From: Bacillus sp. J33
Lineage (GTDB): Bacteria > Bacillota > Bacilli > Bacillales > Cytobacillaceae
Direction of reading: 5' to 3'
DNA: 42,914 nt
NCBI RefSeq assembly: GCF_000518885.1
Contig: NZ_JAEL01000047.1
Span: forward strand, 1-42,914
Program-made: the position numbers and the translations under genes
Part shown: positions 1 through 8,414 of the stretch, in pieces
How the letters are laid out: each line of letters starts with the position of its first letter
Position numbering within the stretch: the first letter of the stretch is position 1
Notes under the pieces: model-generated
The model's input: only the letters and a program-made list of their open reading frames with translations
Told to the model about the DNA's origin: nothing
Databases searched by the model: none

Positions 1-192
1 GAGCCCAATCATCTCTAAATTAAACCCAGCTTCGATAAAGATCTGAGCAGGCCCTTTACCAGCTAAATTCTCTTTTACCGCTCGAATTTTAAATTCGGCA
101 GTATATTGAATCGCACGATCAGATACAGATGCGACATTTGGGTTCTTTTCTAAGACTTGTCGTTGATGTTCATTGAAAATAATCTTACTCAT
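1..192 (-). CDS. IS3-type transposase, OrfA-like helix-turn-helix subunit (partial, C-terminus off window)
   Basis: The first 64 residues are visible (MSKIIFNEHQ...NLEMIGL) and the frame stays open to the window edge. The segment contains the 'YTAEFKIRAVKENLAGKG' type of sequence that begins the helix-turn-helix of IS3/IS150-group OrfA proteins, which bind the element ends and are usually joined to the DDE-domain OrfB by a programmed frameshift. A GGGAGAAG ribosome binding site lies 5 nt before the ATG. It is the only gene of the IS end at 308. Whether the copy is intact cannot be judged here. Confidence 0.7.
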   Translation of the reverse strand, partial: MSKIIFNEHQRQVLEKNPNVASVSDRAIQYTAEFKIRAVKENLAGKGPAQIFIEAGFNLEMIGL

Positions 193-260
193 AGTAACTT
201 CTCCCGTCCTAATATATAGATTTTAGTATAACGGGGTTTTAAGCTAAGAAAAATAGAAAA

Positions 261-306
261 ACCCCGAATAGGTCCACTTTTTTTAAAGTGTCTACTGTTC
301 GGGGTT
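261..306. terminator. Long imperfect hairpin just inside the IS end
   Basis: ACCCCGAA (261-268) pairs with TTCGGGGT (298-305), with further pairing of CACTTT/AAAGTG nearer the loop. On the minus strand it is followed by a T-rich run. It lies between the IS end and the transposase start, so it could shield the transposase from outside transcription, and it may also end yfiC transcription, for which no other clear terminator is visible. Confidence 0.5.
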
Positions 307-360
307 CAGTTCAAGGATCCATAGAATCCACTTTTATTAAGCTTTCTTTATACTTTATTC

Positions 361-2178
361 TTAAATTGCTTCAAGCATATTAAACTGCGCTTTTACCAAA
401 TGATAATATTCTCCTTTCAAATCCATCAGCTGATCATGATTGCCTTGCTCAAGAATATTTCCATGATCCAATACAAAAATTTTGTCAGATTCCCGTATAG
501 TTGAAAGTCTATGTGCGATAATGATGGCTGTTCTGCCCTTCAAAAGCGTCTTTAAAGCTGCCTGGATTTTCACTTCCGTTTCTGTGTCTATACTGGCAGT
601 TGCTTCATCCAGAATAAGAATGCGCGGGTCAGCAAGCAAAGCTCTGGCAAAGGATAGAAGCTGCCTCTCCCCCACAGAAAGGATATTCCCACGTTCCTCT
701 ACTTCAGTCTCATAGCCATTAGGCAGCTTTTCAATAAATACATGTGCACCTACAGCCTTAGCAGCTTTCATTACTTCTCCATCTGTTGCATCAGGCCTGC
801 CGAAACGGATATTGTCAAAAATCGTTCCAGAAAAAATAAAGGTATCCTGCAGCACAACACTGATTTGATGGCGCAAGCTAGATAAAGACACATCCTTTAA
901 GTTGTGGCCGTCAATCTTTACAGCTCCGCCAGTTGGATCATAAAATCGGCTGATTAAATTGGCAATCGTCGTTTTTCCTGAGCCTGTATGCCCGACAAGC
1001 GCTACAGTCTGACCCGCTTCCAACTCAAGGCTGACCCCGTTTAAAGCAGTTCTCTTTTCATCATAAGAAAAGACCACATTCTCAAATTCAATATGACCTT
1101 TTATATCATGAAGATCGATTGCATCGCTTTTTTCCGAGACAATTGGTTTTTCATCAAGAAATTCAAAAATCCTTTCCGAAGATGCCATTCCCATGAGCAG
1201 TTGGTTATATACCATTCCAAGCCGGGAAATCGGTTCCCAAAACATGCCCAGATAAAAAGCAAAGGAAACAAATACACCGATTGTAATGGCATCATTCTGG
1301 ATTAAATGTGCACCGTACCATATTAAGACGGCCGTACCTAAAGCATTTGTCAATTCAACAAGCGGTCTGAACAGAGCATTTTTCTGGGACGCTGTTCGCC
1401 AGCTTTCAAAATTTTCTGTGTTGACTCCATCAAAAAATGCCATATTTTCTTTTTCCTGTGTAAAAGATTGAGTAATCCTAATCCCCTGAATGCTCTCATT
1501 TAAATGTGAGTTAAGCTTTGATTGCTTTAGCCGTACTGTTTGCCAGGATCTTCTTATATTTCTCCGCAACGAAGTAGAAATAAAAAACATGATCGGCAAG
1601 ATGACCATTATGGCCAATGTCAGTTCGGGACTTAATGTAAACAAGATAATAAAAATGCCCGCAAGCATAATTAGATCCATTAGGAGGTTTATAACACCAT
1701 TAGTAAAGAGCTCCTGCAAAGAGTTAATGTCATTCATGATCCGGACTAATATCGATCCTGCCGATCGCTGGTCAAAGAAACGGTGTGAAAGCGACTGCAC
1801 ATGCGTAAATAGATGCTTCCGAAGGTCATAAATCACACTTTGGCCGAGCTGATTCATCCATTTAATCCGGAAATAATTTGCTAAATAAGAAATCGCGTAT
1901 AGCCCTGCAATCAGCGAAACCAAAATGGCCAGAAGCTGACCATCCTTTTCAATTAAGGCTTTATCAAGTGTATAAACACCTATTAAAATAGGAATGACCA
2001 GCCTGACACCTGTATTAATTAATACCATTATAATTGAGAGAGGCAGCAATTTTTTTCGGTACGGTTTCATATAGCTGAAAAGACGCATCATTTGCTTCCA
2101 ATTAAATGGCTTCTCAATTACTTCCTCTGTTGAGTACTGAAACCTGTTCAGGACCTTTTCATTTTTTTCTTTTTTCAA
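361..2178 (-). CDS. yfiC: ABC exporter, fused membrane/ATPase subunit YfiC-like (catalytic half of a heterodimer)
   Basis: 605 aa, the length of B. subtilis YfiC. An N-terminal six-helix ABC exporter membrane domain (about residues 30-330) precedes an ATPase domain. Visible motifs are Walker A GHTGSGKTT (396-404), a non-standard signature LSVGE (about 500), Walker B LILDEATAS with the catalytic Glu, and the switch His in IIAHR (about 556). It is cotranscribed with yfiB. The start is TTG, and its AGGAGG ribosome binding site overlaps the TAG stop of yfiB, so translation is probably coupled. It likely works only with YfiB as a drug or lipid exporter in the cytoplasmic membrane. The substrate cannot be read from sequence. 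Confidence 0.88.
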   Translation of the reverse strand: MKKEKNEKVLNRFQYSTEEVIEKPFNWKQMMRLFSYMKPYRKKLLPLSIIMVLINTGVRLVIPILIGVYTLDKALIEKDGQLLAILVSLIAGLYAISYLANYFRIKWMNQLGQSVIYDLRKHLFTHVQSLSHRFFDQRSAGSILVRIMNDINSLQELFTNGVINLLMDLIMLAGIFIILFTLSPELTLAIMVILPIMFFISTSLRRNIRRSWQTVRLKQSKLNSHLNESIQGIRITQSFTQEKENMAFFDGVNTENFESWRTASQKNALFRPLVELTNALGTAVLIWYGAHLIQNDAITIGVFVSFAFYLGMFWEPISRLGMVYNQLLMGMASSERIFEFLDEKPIVSEKSDAIDLHDIKGHIEFENVVFSYDEKRTALNGVSLELEAGQTVALVGHTGSGKTTIANLISRFYDPTGGAVKIDGHNLKDVSLSSLRHQISVVLQDTFIFSGTIFDNIRFGRPDATDGEVMKAAKAVGAHVFIEKLPNGYETEVEERGNILSVGERQLLSFARALLADPRILILDEATASIDTETEVKIQAALKTLLKGRTAIIIAHRLSTIRESDKIFVLDHGNILEQGNHDQLMDLKGEYYHLVKAQFNMLEAI

Positions 2179-2189
2179 ATGAGCACCTC

Positions 2190-3944
2190 CTAACCTGCAT
2201 GTGATTGAATAACTTTTTCTCGGTCCTGGTACTGAATATCGTATATTCGCTGATATGGGCCGTTATTTTTCAGAAGCATTTCATGCGTCCCTCTTTCAGC
2301 TACAGTCCCGTTTTCAAGCACCAGAATTTCGTCGGCATGTTTTAACGAAGAAATTCTGTGGGCAATAATAAAAGTTGTGCGATTTGCCATAACTTCTTTC
2401 AGCGCTTTTTGTATTCTGAATTCCGTTTCCATATCAACTGCGCTTGTTGCATCATCCAGGATTAATATGCTAGGGTCAGAACATATGGCCCGCGCGATTG
2501 CAATCCGCTGTTTCTGGCCTCCTGAAAGTCCCATTCCCCTTTCCCCAAGAATGGTATTGTACATTTCCGGAAGTTCCATGATAAAGTCATGAGCCTGGGC
2601 CCGTTTGGCTGCTTCTATAATTTCCTCCATCGATGCATCCGGATTCCCAAAAGCAATATTCGCTTTAATTGAGGAAGAAAATAAAAATGATTCCTGCAGG
2701 ACAAAGCTAATGTTGCTTCTAAGTGAATTAAGGGAATACTCATTCACGTTCACCCCATCAATCAGCACTTCACCATCAACGGGCTCGTAGAATCTCGTTA
2801 TAAGCTGTGTTAGACTCGTTTTCCCTGATCCTGTAGAACCTATTATGCCGATTACCTTACCTGGCGGTGCATGGAAGCTTATATTGCTTAAAGCATCCTT
2901 ATCCTCTTCTGTATATTTTAATGTAACATCGCGAAATTCAACCTCCCCCTCCAAGCGTTTTGCCACTACAGGGGATTCTTTGCTCTCAATCTCATTATCA
3001 GCTTCCAATATCTCAAGCAGCCTTTCGCCTGATGCCTTAGATTGAGAAAAGAGGTTTACTATAAAACCAAGGTTCATAATCGGCCACATAATATACCAAA
3101 CAAGACTATAGAAAGCGACAAGTTCTCCTGGCTTCAAATTTCCGGCCATGACGAGGTAGCCTCCATACGACAGCAACAGGACAACACTTAAATTGCCCAA
3201 AAACTCCATTAGCGGGAAATACTTAGCCCAAATATCCGAAGTGAAAAGATATTTATCCTTGTAATCACTATTGGAATCGTTAAATTTATAAATCTCATAG
3301 TCTTCACGCGATAATGACTTAACTGTATTGATGCCGCTGATATTTTCCTGGACTTTTGTATTCAAGCGCCCGAAAGACTTTCTTATGCTTCGAAAAGCCG
3401 GGTGTACAGCCTTATCAAACTTGAATGTTACGATCGCGAGAAAGGGCAGCGTTATAAGAGTTACAATTGTAAGCGGTATAGAATAGTAGAACATGACCGA
3501 AATGCTTATTAAAATTAATAAAAAGAAACGGATCAGTTCTGAGAAACCAAAGGAAAGAAAAAAGCGAAAACCTTCTACATCCGCTGTCAAACGGGACATC
3601 AAGTCTCCTGTTTTGGCGTTGTCGTAATATCTGAAAGGCAAAAACTGAAGCTTTTCATACAGAGCATTCCTTAGCTTATAAACTGATGTGATTCCAAACA
3701 AATCACCTGTGTATTGATGGATATAGGTCGCTGCTCCTTTTATAGCCATTATGGCAATAAACCCCAATGCTAAATACGGTATCCACCCATATTGTCCTCC
3801 AATGACAACCTCGTCAATTGTCACTTGCAGAATCATGGGATACACAACTGTAATAGCTGTTACGATAAATAGAAAAAGAACCGACCACAAAAAATACCTT
3901 TTAAACGGCCAATAATACTGCTTTAATTTTTTAAATGTTTCCAT
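2190..3944 (-). CDS. yfiB: ABC exporter, fused membrane/ATPase subunit YfiB-like (degenerate-site half)
   Basis: 584 aa from the preferred ATG at 3944. An in-frame ATG at 3950 lies almost on top of the AGGGGG ribosome binding site, whereas 3944 has normal spacing. It has an N-terminal ABC membrane domain and a C-terminal ATPase. Counting from the ATG at 3950, Walker A is GSTGSGKTS (about 371-379), the signature is canonical LSGGQ (about 475), and Walker B is LILDDATSA, with Asp replacing the catalytic Glu. The partner YfiC has the reverse pattern (good Walker B, poor signature), as in heterodimeric exporters with one active and one degenerate ATP site. First gene of a two-gene operon, 11 nt before yfiC. 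The transported substrate is unknown. Confidence 0.88.
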   Translation of the reverse strand: METFKKLKQYYWPFKRYFLWSVLFLFIVTAITVVYPMILQVTIDEVVIGGQYGWIPYLALGFIAIMAIKGAATYIHQYTGDLFGITSVYKLRNALYEKLQFLPFRYYDNAKTGDLMSRLTADVEGFRFFLSFGFSELIRFFLLILISISVMFYYSIPLTIVTLITLPFLAIVTFKFDKAVHPAFRSIRKSFGRLNTKVQENISGINTVKSLSREDYEIYKFNDSNSDYKDKYLFTSDIWAKYFPLMEFLGNLSVVLLLSYGGYLVMAGNLKPGELVAFYSLVWYIMWPIMNLGFIVNLFSQSKASGERLLEILEADNEIESKESPVVAKRLEGEVEFRDVTLKYTEEDKDALSNISFHAPPGKVIGIIGSTGSGKTSLTQLITRFYEPVDGEVLIDGVNVNEYSLNSLRSNISFVLQESFLFSSSIKANIAFGNPDASMEEIIEAAKRAQAHDFIMELPEMYNTILGERGMGLSGGQKQRIAIARAICSDPSILILDDATSAVDMETEFRIQKALKEVMANRTTFIIAHRISSLKHADEILVLENGTVAERGTHEMLLKNNGPYQRIYDIQYQDREKVIQSHAG

Positions 3945-4229
3945 CTGCATTCCCCCTTTTAAATTGTGGAAAATTTAGAAAAATTAGAACGTATTAATAA
4001 ATATATCGGGTTTCGAAGTATTTTTCCACCCCCTTTTGTGTGATTTTTCCACTTTTTTAGTTCCTACTATGTATGGAGTTTATTCATTTGCATTGTTTAT
4101 ATTTAGACATCTATAAAAATCGGTAAAAAGACTTACAACCTATTAAACTTTCAATACCAGTCCAGTTAACGCCGCCTGACCTCCACCCAATCAGAAATGT
4201 GTCAAAAAAATTTATTTTTTTAAATAAAG
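3945..4229. other. Non-coding stretch upstream of yfiB
   Basis: AT-rich sequence between the yfiB start and repeat copy A. On the minus strand GTGGAAAAAT occurs twice (around 4044 and 4021), which could be a paired protein-binding site for the yfiBC promoter. No confident promoter or gene is seen. The 67-aa open frame on the minus strand here lacks a ribosome binding site. Confidence 0.3.
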
Positions 4230-4404
4230 CTTTGTTAAATTTGCCTGTTGATTTCAGTACGGGACACTCAAGCTGTCCGCGGGGAGCGATGCGAGCTTCC
4301 TTGGCTTCTCCCACTTCCCTCTTTTCCCGCTGGGGTCAAGAATCAGCTCAGTCGGTTTGAACTAAGTTCGCCTTTAAAAAGCAACAACCTTTACGAAAAA
4401 AGCC
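4230..4404 (+). repeat. Intergenic repeat, copy A (diverged)
   Basis: It begins TTTGTTAAATTTGCCTGTTGATTTC, compared here with the left end CCTGTTGATTTCCGCT of better copies, followed by the CACTCAAGC..GTCCGCGGG core. It ends in the right-flank motif CAACAACCTTTACGAAAAAA that recurs near 9592 and in part at 19190. The middle is shortened relative to copy C. It lies 42 nt beyond the ykuV stop, past that gene's terminator. Confidence 0.6.
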
Positions 4405-4409
4405 TAACT

Positions 4410-4437
4410 AAAAAACGACCAGGCATTTGCCTGATCG
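4410..4437 (-). terminator. Terminator of ykuV
   Basis: GACCAGGCA (4418-4426) pairs with TGCCTGATC (4428-4436), and on the minus strand the hairpin is followed by a run of six T. It lies directly after the ykuV stop. A hairpin with the same GACCAGGCA arm recurs at 32521. Confidence 0.8.
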
Positions 4438-4445
4438 GATCTTGT

Positions 4446-4904
4446 TTATTGCTCGTTCTTATTCATTTCATCCAGCACACGATTTACACGCTTTTCAAGC
4501 ATTTTCATGCCGCTTCCCCCTGCCTGGAAGTGGCGGAGGCTGCCATCCTTATCAAAAACATAATAAGCAGGAACATACTGGTTTTCAAAGGCATCGGTCA
4601 GCTTATGCTCACTGTCTACAAAGATTGGCTGTGTTATATCATGCTCAGAAGCCACCTTCTTAATTTCCTCTATATCCAAATCATTCTCTGAACGGGGCAT
4701 ATGAACAGCTACAACATTTAATTGATCCTTATATTGGTCGCGGAATTCATTAACTTGAGGCATTGCCTCTTTGCACAGGTGGCAGCTCACTGACCAAAAA
4801 TGTATGAGTGTCGGCTTTTCGCCAATCAGCTGTTCTTTTGTAACTTCACCATTAAGCCATTCAGTTGCGCCTGAGAGTTCTGGCATTGGTTCACGAAGTC
4901 TCAT
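4446..4904 (-). CDS. ykuV: Thioredoxin-fold thiol-disulfide oxidoreductase YkuV
   Basis: 152 aa, very close to B. subtilis YkuV (148 aa). It is a TlpA/ResA-like thioredoxin fold with the active-site pair Cys41-His-Leu-Cys44 in SCHLCKEAMPQ. The cis-Pro region reads YVPAYYVFD. There is no signal peptide, so it acts in the cytosol, where it likely keeps protein thiols or a peroxiredoxin reduced. AAAGGAGG stands 9 nt before the ATG. The peroxiredoxin gene ykuU lies upstream on the same strand, but a repeat and a hairpin separate them, so cotranscription is uncertain. The identification is firm; the physiological partner is inferred. Confidence 0.93.
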   Translation of the reverse strand: MRLREPMPELSGATEWLNGEVTKEQLIGEKPTLIHFWSVSCHLCKEAMPQVNEFRDQYKDQLNVVAVHMPRSENDLDIEEIKKVASEHDITQPIFVDSEHKLTDAFENQYVPAYYVFDKDGSLRHFQAGGSGMKMLEKRVNRVLDEMNKNEQ

Positions 4905-4956
4905 CGAAATTCCTCCTTTTCGATTTGCCTATTTTCATTAACCCTTTAATTGAAAG

Positions 4957-4986
4957 AAAAGACCTAACAATCGTTAGGCCTTTTTT
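4957..4986. terminator. Bidirectional hairpin terminator between ykuU and ykuV
   Basis: CCTAAC (4963-4968) pairs with GTTAGG (4973-4978) within GACCTAACAATCGTTAGGCC, followed by TTTTTT on the plus strand and by a T-rich stretch on the minus strand. It lies between repeat copy B and ykuV, so it may stop transcripts coming from ykuU before they enter ykuV. Confidence 0.7.
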
Positions 4987-4990
4987 AGTT

Positions 4991-5218
4991 GGCACTGTTA
5001 AACTGACCTTGTTGATTTCCGCTTCGAGGGGTCGCTTTCCAGGTGTTCTACGCGCCTTGGCCCCCGCACCTGTGGAGTCTCCCTTTAACTCCGCTCTTAC
5101 CGCAAAACTATGAATAAACATCTCGTCGTAAGAAAATGAGATTGCATTTTCGGGGGATTAGCCCCTTCGACTCCAATCAACAGGGTGCTGAAATCAACAA
5201 TAAGCTTTAACACAGTCT
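4991..5218 (+). repeat. Intergenic repeat, copy B
   Basis: The left end is GGCACTGTTAAACT followed by TTGTTGATTTCCGCT. The core has TCTCGTCGTAAGAAAATG, and the right part has CTCCAATCAACAG and then AATCAACA..TTTAACACAG. The outer ends form an imperfect inverted repeat of about 30 nt (GGC.CTGTTAAA..TTGTTGATTTC). It fills the gap between ykuU and the terminator, 25 nt beyond the ykuU stop. Confidence 0.75.
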
Positions 5219-5242
5219 TTATTTAAATAATCAAATTCTAAA

Positions 5243-5785
5243 TTATAAGGTTTTTTGACCAGGCTTCCAGTTAGCTGGGCAAAGTCCGCCAGTTTGAAGT
5301 GCTTGAAGCACACGCAGAGTTTCATCAACGTCACGGCCAATGTTATTGTGGTTAACTACTGAGTACATTAATTCGCCTTCAGGGTTGATGATGTATAATC
5401 CGCGAAGAGCTACACCTTCTTCTTCAATTAAGACACCATAGTCACGGGAAACAACATGATTGGTATCAGCAGCTAAAGGATATTTTAATTGGCCAAGACC
5501 ATTTTCTTGGCGGTCTGTATTAATCCATGCCAAATGAGTATGAATAGTATCAGTAGATACTCCAATTACTTCAGCATCAAGATCCTGGAACTCCTCGTAT
5601 CGGTCAGACATAGCAGTGATTTCAGTAGGGCACACAAAAGTGAAATCCATTGGATAGAAGAAAAGGACAGTCCATTTGTCGTTTTTCATGTTTTCTTCAA
5701 GGCTTACTTTCCCAAATTCTTTGTTAGCCATTACTGCGTCCATTTCGAAACGCGGTGCTTGTTTACCTACCATACGTTCTGGCAT
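5243..5785 (-). CDS. ykuU: 2-Cys peroxiredoxin YkuU (AhpC/Prx1 type)
   Basis: 180 aa, the same length as B. subtilis YkuU and nearly identical to it in sequence. The peroxidatic Cys52 sits in DFTFVCPTE and the resolving Cys169 in GGLCPANW near the C-terminus, so this is a typical 2-Cys enzyme that reduces peroxides in the cytosol at the expense of a thiol donor. The start is the ATG of MPERMVGK: GGAGGG lies 7 nt upstream, while an upstream ATG at 5839 has no ribosome binding site. A consensus vegetative promoter is at 5863-5891 and a 10-bp inverted repeat lies in the leader. YkuV is a plausible reductant. Confidence 0.95.
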   Translation of the reverse strand: MPERMVGKQAPRFEMDAVMANKEFGKVSLEENMKNDKWTVLFFYPMDFTFVCPTEITAMSDRYEEFQDLDAEVIGVSTDTIHTHLAWINTDRQENGLGQLKYPLAADTNHVVSRDYGVLIEEEGVALRGLYIINPEGELMYSVVNHNNIGRDVDETLRVLQALQTGGLCPANWKPGQKTL

Positions 5786-5810
5786 GCATAATCCCTCCAA
5801 TTGTTTTATT

Positions 5811-5841
5811 AAATGAGAATTTCCTATGTATATTCTCATTT
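5811..5841. promoter_or_regulatory. Perfect 10-bp inverted repeat in the ykuU leader
   Basis: AAATGAGAAT (5811-5820) and ATTCTCATTT (5832-5841) are exact reverse complements separated by 11 nt. They lie between the ykuU promoter and its ribosome binding site, so the structure could be an operator or an mRNA hairpin. The spacing does not match the 7-1-7 pattern of Fur or PerR boxes. Confidence 0.5.
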
Positions 5842-5862
5842 ATCTTTCCAATCACATGTTTC

Positions 5863-5891
5863 ATTATAGCGTTTTTAGTATTTTCAGTCAA
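5863..5891 (-). promoter_or_regulatory. SigA-type promoter of ykuU
   Basis: On the minus strand TTGACT (5891-5886) and TATAAT (5868-5863) are separated by exactly 17 nt. The expected transcription start would fall about 70 nt upstream of the ykuU start codon. Confidence 0.8.
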
Positions 5892-6155
5892 TATTATGTT
5901 GTAATGGGTTTAACAAAATAATTATTATAAAACTTGAAAATAAACTCATTACATGTTTTGCCCGTTTTTATTTAGAAATAAACAGCCATCTGGCTCGTCC
6001 AATTGGTATATTTTCCATTTTAGTTTAACAAATACCTAACCTATAATAAAATGAAATGCTTAATAGATTTGCTTTTAGCAGATGTGGATCGGTTGCATAA
6101 AAAATAACTTTGCGTTAAAATGATGACTTTAATCAAACTGAAAGGAAGTGGAGAA

Positions 6156-7016
6156 GTGGAGAACTTTAATTTTTCTCATATCAATTGGGAAGCCATCCTG
6201 ATTGAATCAGGCATTATTCTGCTGAAACTCGCAGCCATATATATTGCTTTTTTAATAGTAAAGGCTGCAGGAAACAAGATCATACATAAAAGCTTTGATG
6301 GAATAAGCAAGAAAGAAAAAGTGTCACCAGGAAGGTCCAAAACACTTGAAAGTCTCGCCAAAAACATATTTTCATATGTCCTTATTTTCATTTTTGCTGT
6401 AACTGTTCTTCAGATATTTGGCATTGAAGCAACTGCCATTTTAGCCGGTGCAGGAGTGGTTGGGCTGGCGATTGGTTTTGGGGCACAAGGCCTGGTAAGC
6501 GATGTTGTAACAGGCTTTTTCATCCTTCTTGAAAGGCAGCTTGATGTCGGGGATTATGTTACCACTGGGAGCTTTTCAGGAATTGTCGAACAAATCGGGT
6601 TAAAAACGACACAGGTCCGAGGCTTTGATGGTACATTGCACTTTATACCTAACCGCGAAATAACCAGTCTGAGCAATCATTCGCGCGGCAACATGCGGGC
6701 ACTTGTTGATATAGGAATATCCTATGATGACAATATTGACGAAGCCATTTCGGTGCTTCAGGCAGCATGTGACAAAATAGCAGAGGAAAATAAGGCAATT
6801 GTAGAAGGCCCGAATGTAATCGGTGTACAAACATTAGGTTCATCGAATGTAGTACTGCGTGTTATTGCTAAAACGGAAAATATGGAGCAATGGGCTGTTG
6901 AACGAGAACTTAGAAAAGCTCTGAAAGAAGCACTTGATGCACATGGCATTGAAATTCCATTTCCTCATCAGGTCCTTATTCAGAAACAGGCTGGCACTGA
7001 GCGTGCAAACGGGTAA
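6156..7016 (+). CDS. ykuT: Small-conductance mechanosensitive channel, MscS family (YkuT)
   Basis: 286 aa from GTG 6156, which has AAAGGAAG 7 nt upstream; the ATG at 6120 lacks a ribosome binding site. Two N-terminal hydrophobic helices precede the pore-lining helix, seen as the Gly/Ala-rich stretch ATAILAGAGVVGLAIGFGAQ, followed by the MscS beta domain (FSGIVEQIGLKTTQVR.FDG) and the alpha/beta C-terminal vestibule. MscS proteins open under membrane tension to release solutes on hypo-osmotic shock. It is divergent from ykuU here, whereas I recall the B. subtilis genes as collinear. Confidence 0.9.
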   Translation: MENFNFSHINWEAILIESGIILLKLAAIYIAFLIVKAAGNKIIHKSFDGISKKEKVSPGRSKTLESLAKNIFSYVLIFIFAVTVLQIFGIEATAILAGAGVVGLAIGFGAQGLVSDVVTGFFILLERQLDVGDYVTTGSFSGIVEQIGLKTTQVRGFDGTLHFIPNREITSLSNHSRGNMRALVDIGISYDDNIDEAISVLQAACDKIAEENKAIVEGPNVIGVQTLGSSNVVLRVIAKTENMEQWAVERELRKALKEALDAHGIEIPFPHQVLIQKQAGTERANG

Positions 7017-7032
7017 ACGTTTCATTCATGCG

Positions 7033-7082
7033 GCTGATTCCGAAGTTTCTTTTGATGGGGATCTTTGGAATCAGCTTTTTTT
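7033..7082 (+). terminator. Terminator of ykuT
   Basis: GCTGATTCCGAAG (7033-7045) pairs with CTTTGGAATCAGC (7063-7075) with a single G-T wobble, followed by TTTTTTT. Confidence 0.85.
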
Positions 7083-7197
7083 GCTAGATGAACGTGTTTA
7101 CTTGCTAAAACTCCCCCCTTCATTTGCTATATTAACTATTTGTTCGCTGGTATATCCTATATAATTGCTTAGTTTACAATACCTGGACGAATAAAAT

Positions 7198-7222
7198 TAG
7201 GATGCCTAACACAGGCACCCAA
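7198..7222 (-). terminator. Terminator of dapL
   Basis: GGATGCCT (7200-7207) pairs with AGGCACCC (7213-7220) allowing a G-U pair, and on the minus strand the hairpin is followed by TAATTTTATT. It directly follows the dapL stop. Confidence 0.65.
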
Positions 7223-7224
7223 CA

Positions 7225-8349
7225 TTAACTTTTATATATTAAATACGATGTGATCATTTCAATTGCTTTTTCGATTGCCTCTTCATTGGGATTTAACTTT
7301 GCATGATGAAGCCCATACTCCGAATCGACTCCAAGCCAAAACATAAATCCTGGAATCTCCTCAAGCATATATCCGAAATCTTCACCCGTCATGGCTTCAC
7401 GGCATTCTACAACCTTTATGTCAGTATTGGTGCGGACAAATTCCATAAATTCTCTTGTTAACATTTCTTCATTATAGACCTGGTGATACATGCTGCCAAA
7501 ATCGATTGAAGCTTCACATTCATATCCAACTTCAATTGCCCTTACAAGAGCCTGTACCCTGCTCTTAACCTTGTTCATAGATTCGGGTGACAGCGTTCGG
7601 ATGGTGCCTTCAAGCCTTGCTTTTTCAGCAATTATGTTTTGTACGGTGCCGCCGGTGATTTTTCCAATGGTAATCACCGCGCTGTCAAGCGGGTCGACAT
7701 TTCTAGATACAACTGATTGAAGCTGACTGACCAATGAACAGGCTGCCACAACCATATCGTTTGTATTATGCGGATATGCAGCATGTCCGCCTTTTCCTTT
7801 TAAGTCGATGAACAGTTCGGAGGTGTTGGCGAACAGTAATCCTTCTCTTAAAGCAATTGTTCCTACAGGATATTCCGGAGCGATATGGAGTGCAATTATC
7901 ATATCAGGCTTCCATTCTTGCATGATATCCGACTTTAGCATTGGTTCGGCACCGCCTGGACCCTCTTCAGCCGGCTGGAATATGAACAGCAAATCATCAT
8001 TGATTTGTTCCTTAACAAATCTGGTGATCAGACCCAATGCGATCGTCATATGAAAATCATGGCCGCAGGCATGCATTTGTTCGCTATGCTCTGATTTGAA
8101 TGGCAAACCTGTTTCTTCTACGATTGGAAGCCCATCGATATCAGCACGATATCCAATCATTCTTGCAGGATTCTTCCCCTTTATTTTTACAAAAATGCCT
8201 GTTTTCCACGTTTTAATCTCCATGTGTTCCTGTGGCAGCGACTCTAAGTAATTTAATAAAAACTTCTGAGTTTTATATTCCTGAAACCCCAGTTCAGGTA
8301 TTTTATGAAGTTCACGGCGGATTTCTATAAGCGGACTAATCTCACTCAT
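7225..8349 (-). CDS. dapL: N-acetyldiaminopimelate deacetylase (DapL/YkuR)
   Basis: 374 aa, M20 metallopeptidase family, matching B. subtilis YkuR. It removes the acetyl group from N-acetyl-LL-2,6-diaminopimelate, the last dedicated step of the acetylase branch to diaminopimelate. Metal-site sequences are visible: [24 protein letters not shown] and a C-terminal HHAKLNP. The central dimerisation domain contains [17 protein letters not shown] precedes the ATG. It lies downstream of dapH on the same strand, but repeat copy C and a hairpin lie in the 333-nt gap, so the two genes are probably not simply cotranscribed. Confidence 0.93.
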   Translation of the reverse strand: MSEISPLIEIRRELHKIPELGFQEYKTQKFLLNYLESLPQEHMEIKTWKTGIFVKIKGKNPARMIGYRADIDGLPIVEETGLPFKSEHSEQMHACGHDFHMTIALGLITRFVKEQINDDLLFIFQPAEEGPGGAEPMLKSDIMQEWKPDMIIALHIAPEYPVGTIALREGLLFANTSELFIDLKGKGGHAAYPHNTNDMVVAACSLVSQLQSVVSRNVDPLDSAVITIGKITGGTVQNIIAEKARLEGTIRTLSPESMNKVKSRVQALVRAIEVGYECEASIDFGSMYHQVYNEEMLTREFMEFVRTNTDIKVVECREAMTGEDFGYMLEEIPGFMFWLGVDSEYGLHHAKLNPNEEAIEKAIEMITSYLIYKS

Positions 8350-8377
8350 TCCAGTTTCCCCCTTCTTTCTATTTAAG

Positions 8378-8410
8378 AAAAAGCGCGGATATAAAGATCC
8401 ACGCTTTTTG
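8378..8410. terminator. Bidirectional hairpin between dapH and dapL
   Basis: AAAAAGCGCGGAT (8380-8392) pairs imperfectly with ATCCACGCTTTTT (about 8397-8409). T-runs follow on both strands. It stands at the left edge of repeat copy C, in the same arrangement as the hairpin at 4957. Confidence 0.65.
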
Positions 8411-8414
8411 TATT

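Larger units (their letters stand above)
1..308 (-). mobile_element. IS3-family insertion sequence, partial (one end plus start of transposase)
   Basis: The element runs off the left edge of the window. Its outer end appears to be at 308, where the minus strand reads TGAACCCCGAACAGTAGACA, starting with the TG expected of IS3-family termini. The transposase reading frame starts inward at 192. A long imperfect hairpin fills 261-306. The second end, the rest of the transposase and any target duplication lie outside the window. The family call rests on the partial protein and the terminal sequence; the exact IS name is unknown. Confidence 0.65.

Noticed and set aside
4111..4691. Open frames opposite or beside ykuV (4111-4314 minus, 4248-4691 and 4427-4663 plus)
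   Set aside because: They cross a repeat or are antisense to the well-supported ykuV gene, and have no start signals.
5935..6010. Possible further repeat copy between ykuU and ykuT (TTTTGCCCGTTTTTATTT)
   Set aside because: Only about 15 nt resemble the left end, with no core or right end; chance similarity in AT-rich DNA is likely.
6600..7025. Minus-strand frames across ykuT (6600-6830, 6649-6843, 6758-6949, 6840-7025)
   Set aside because: They are antisense shadows of the mscS-type gene with no start signals.
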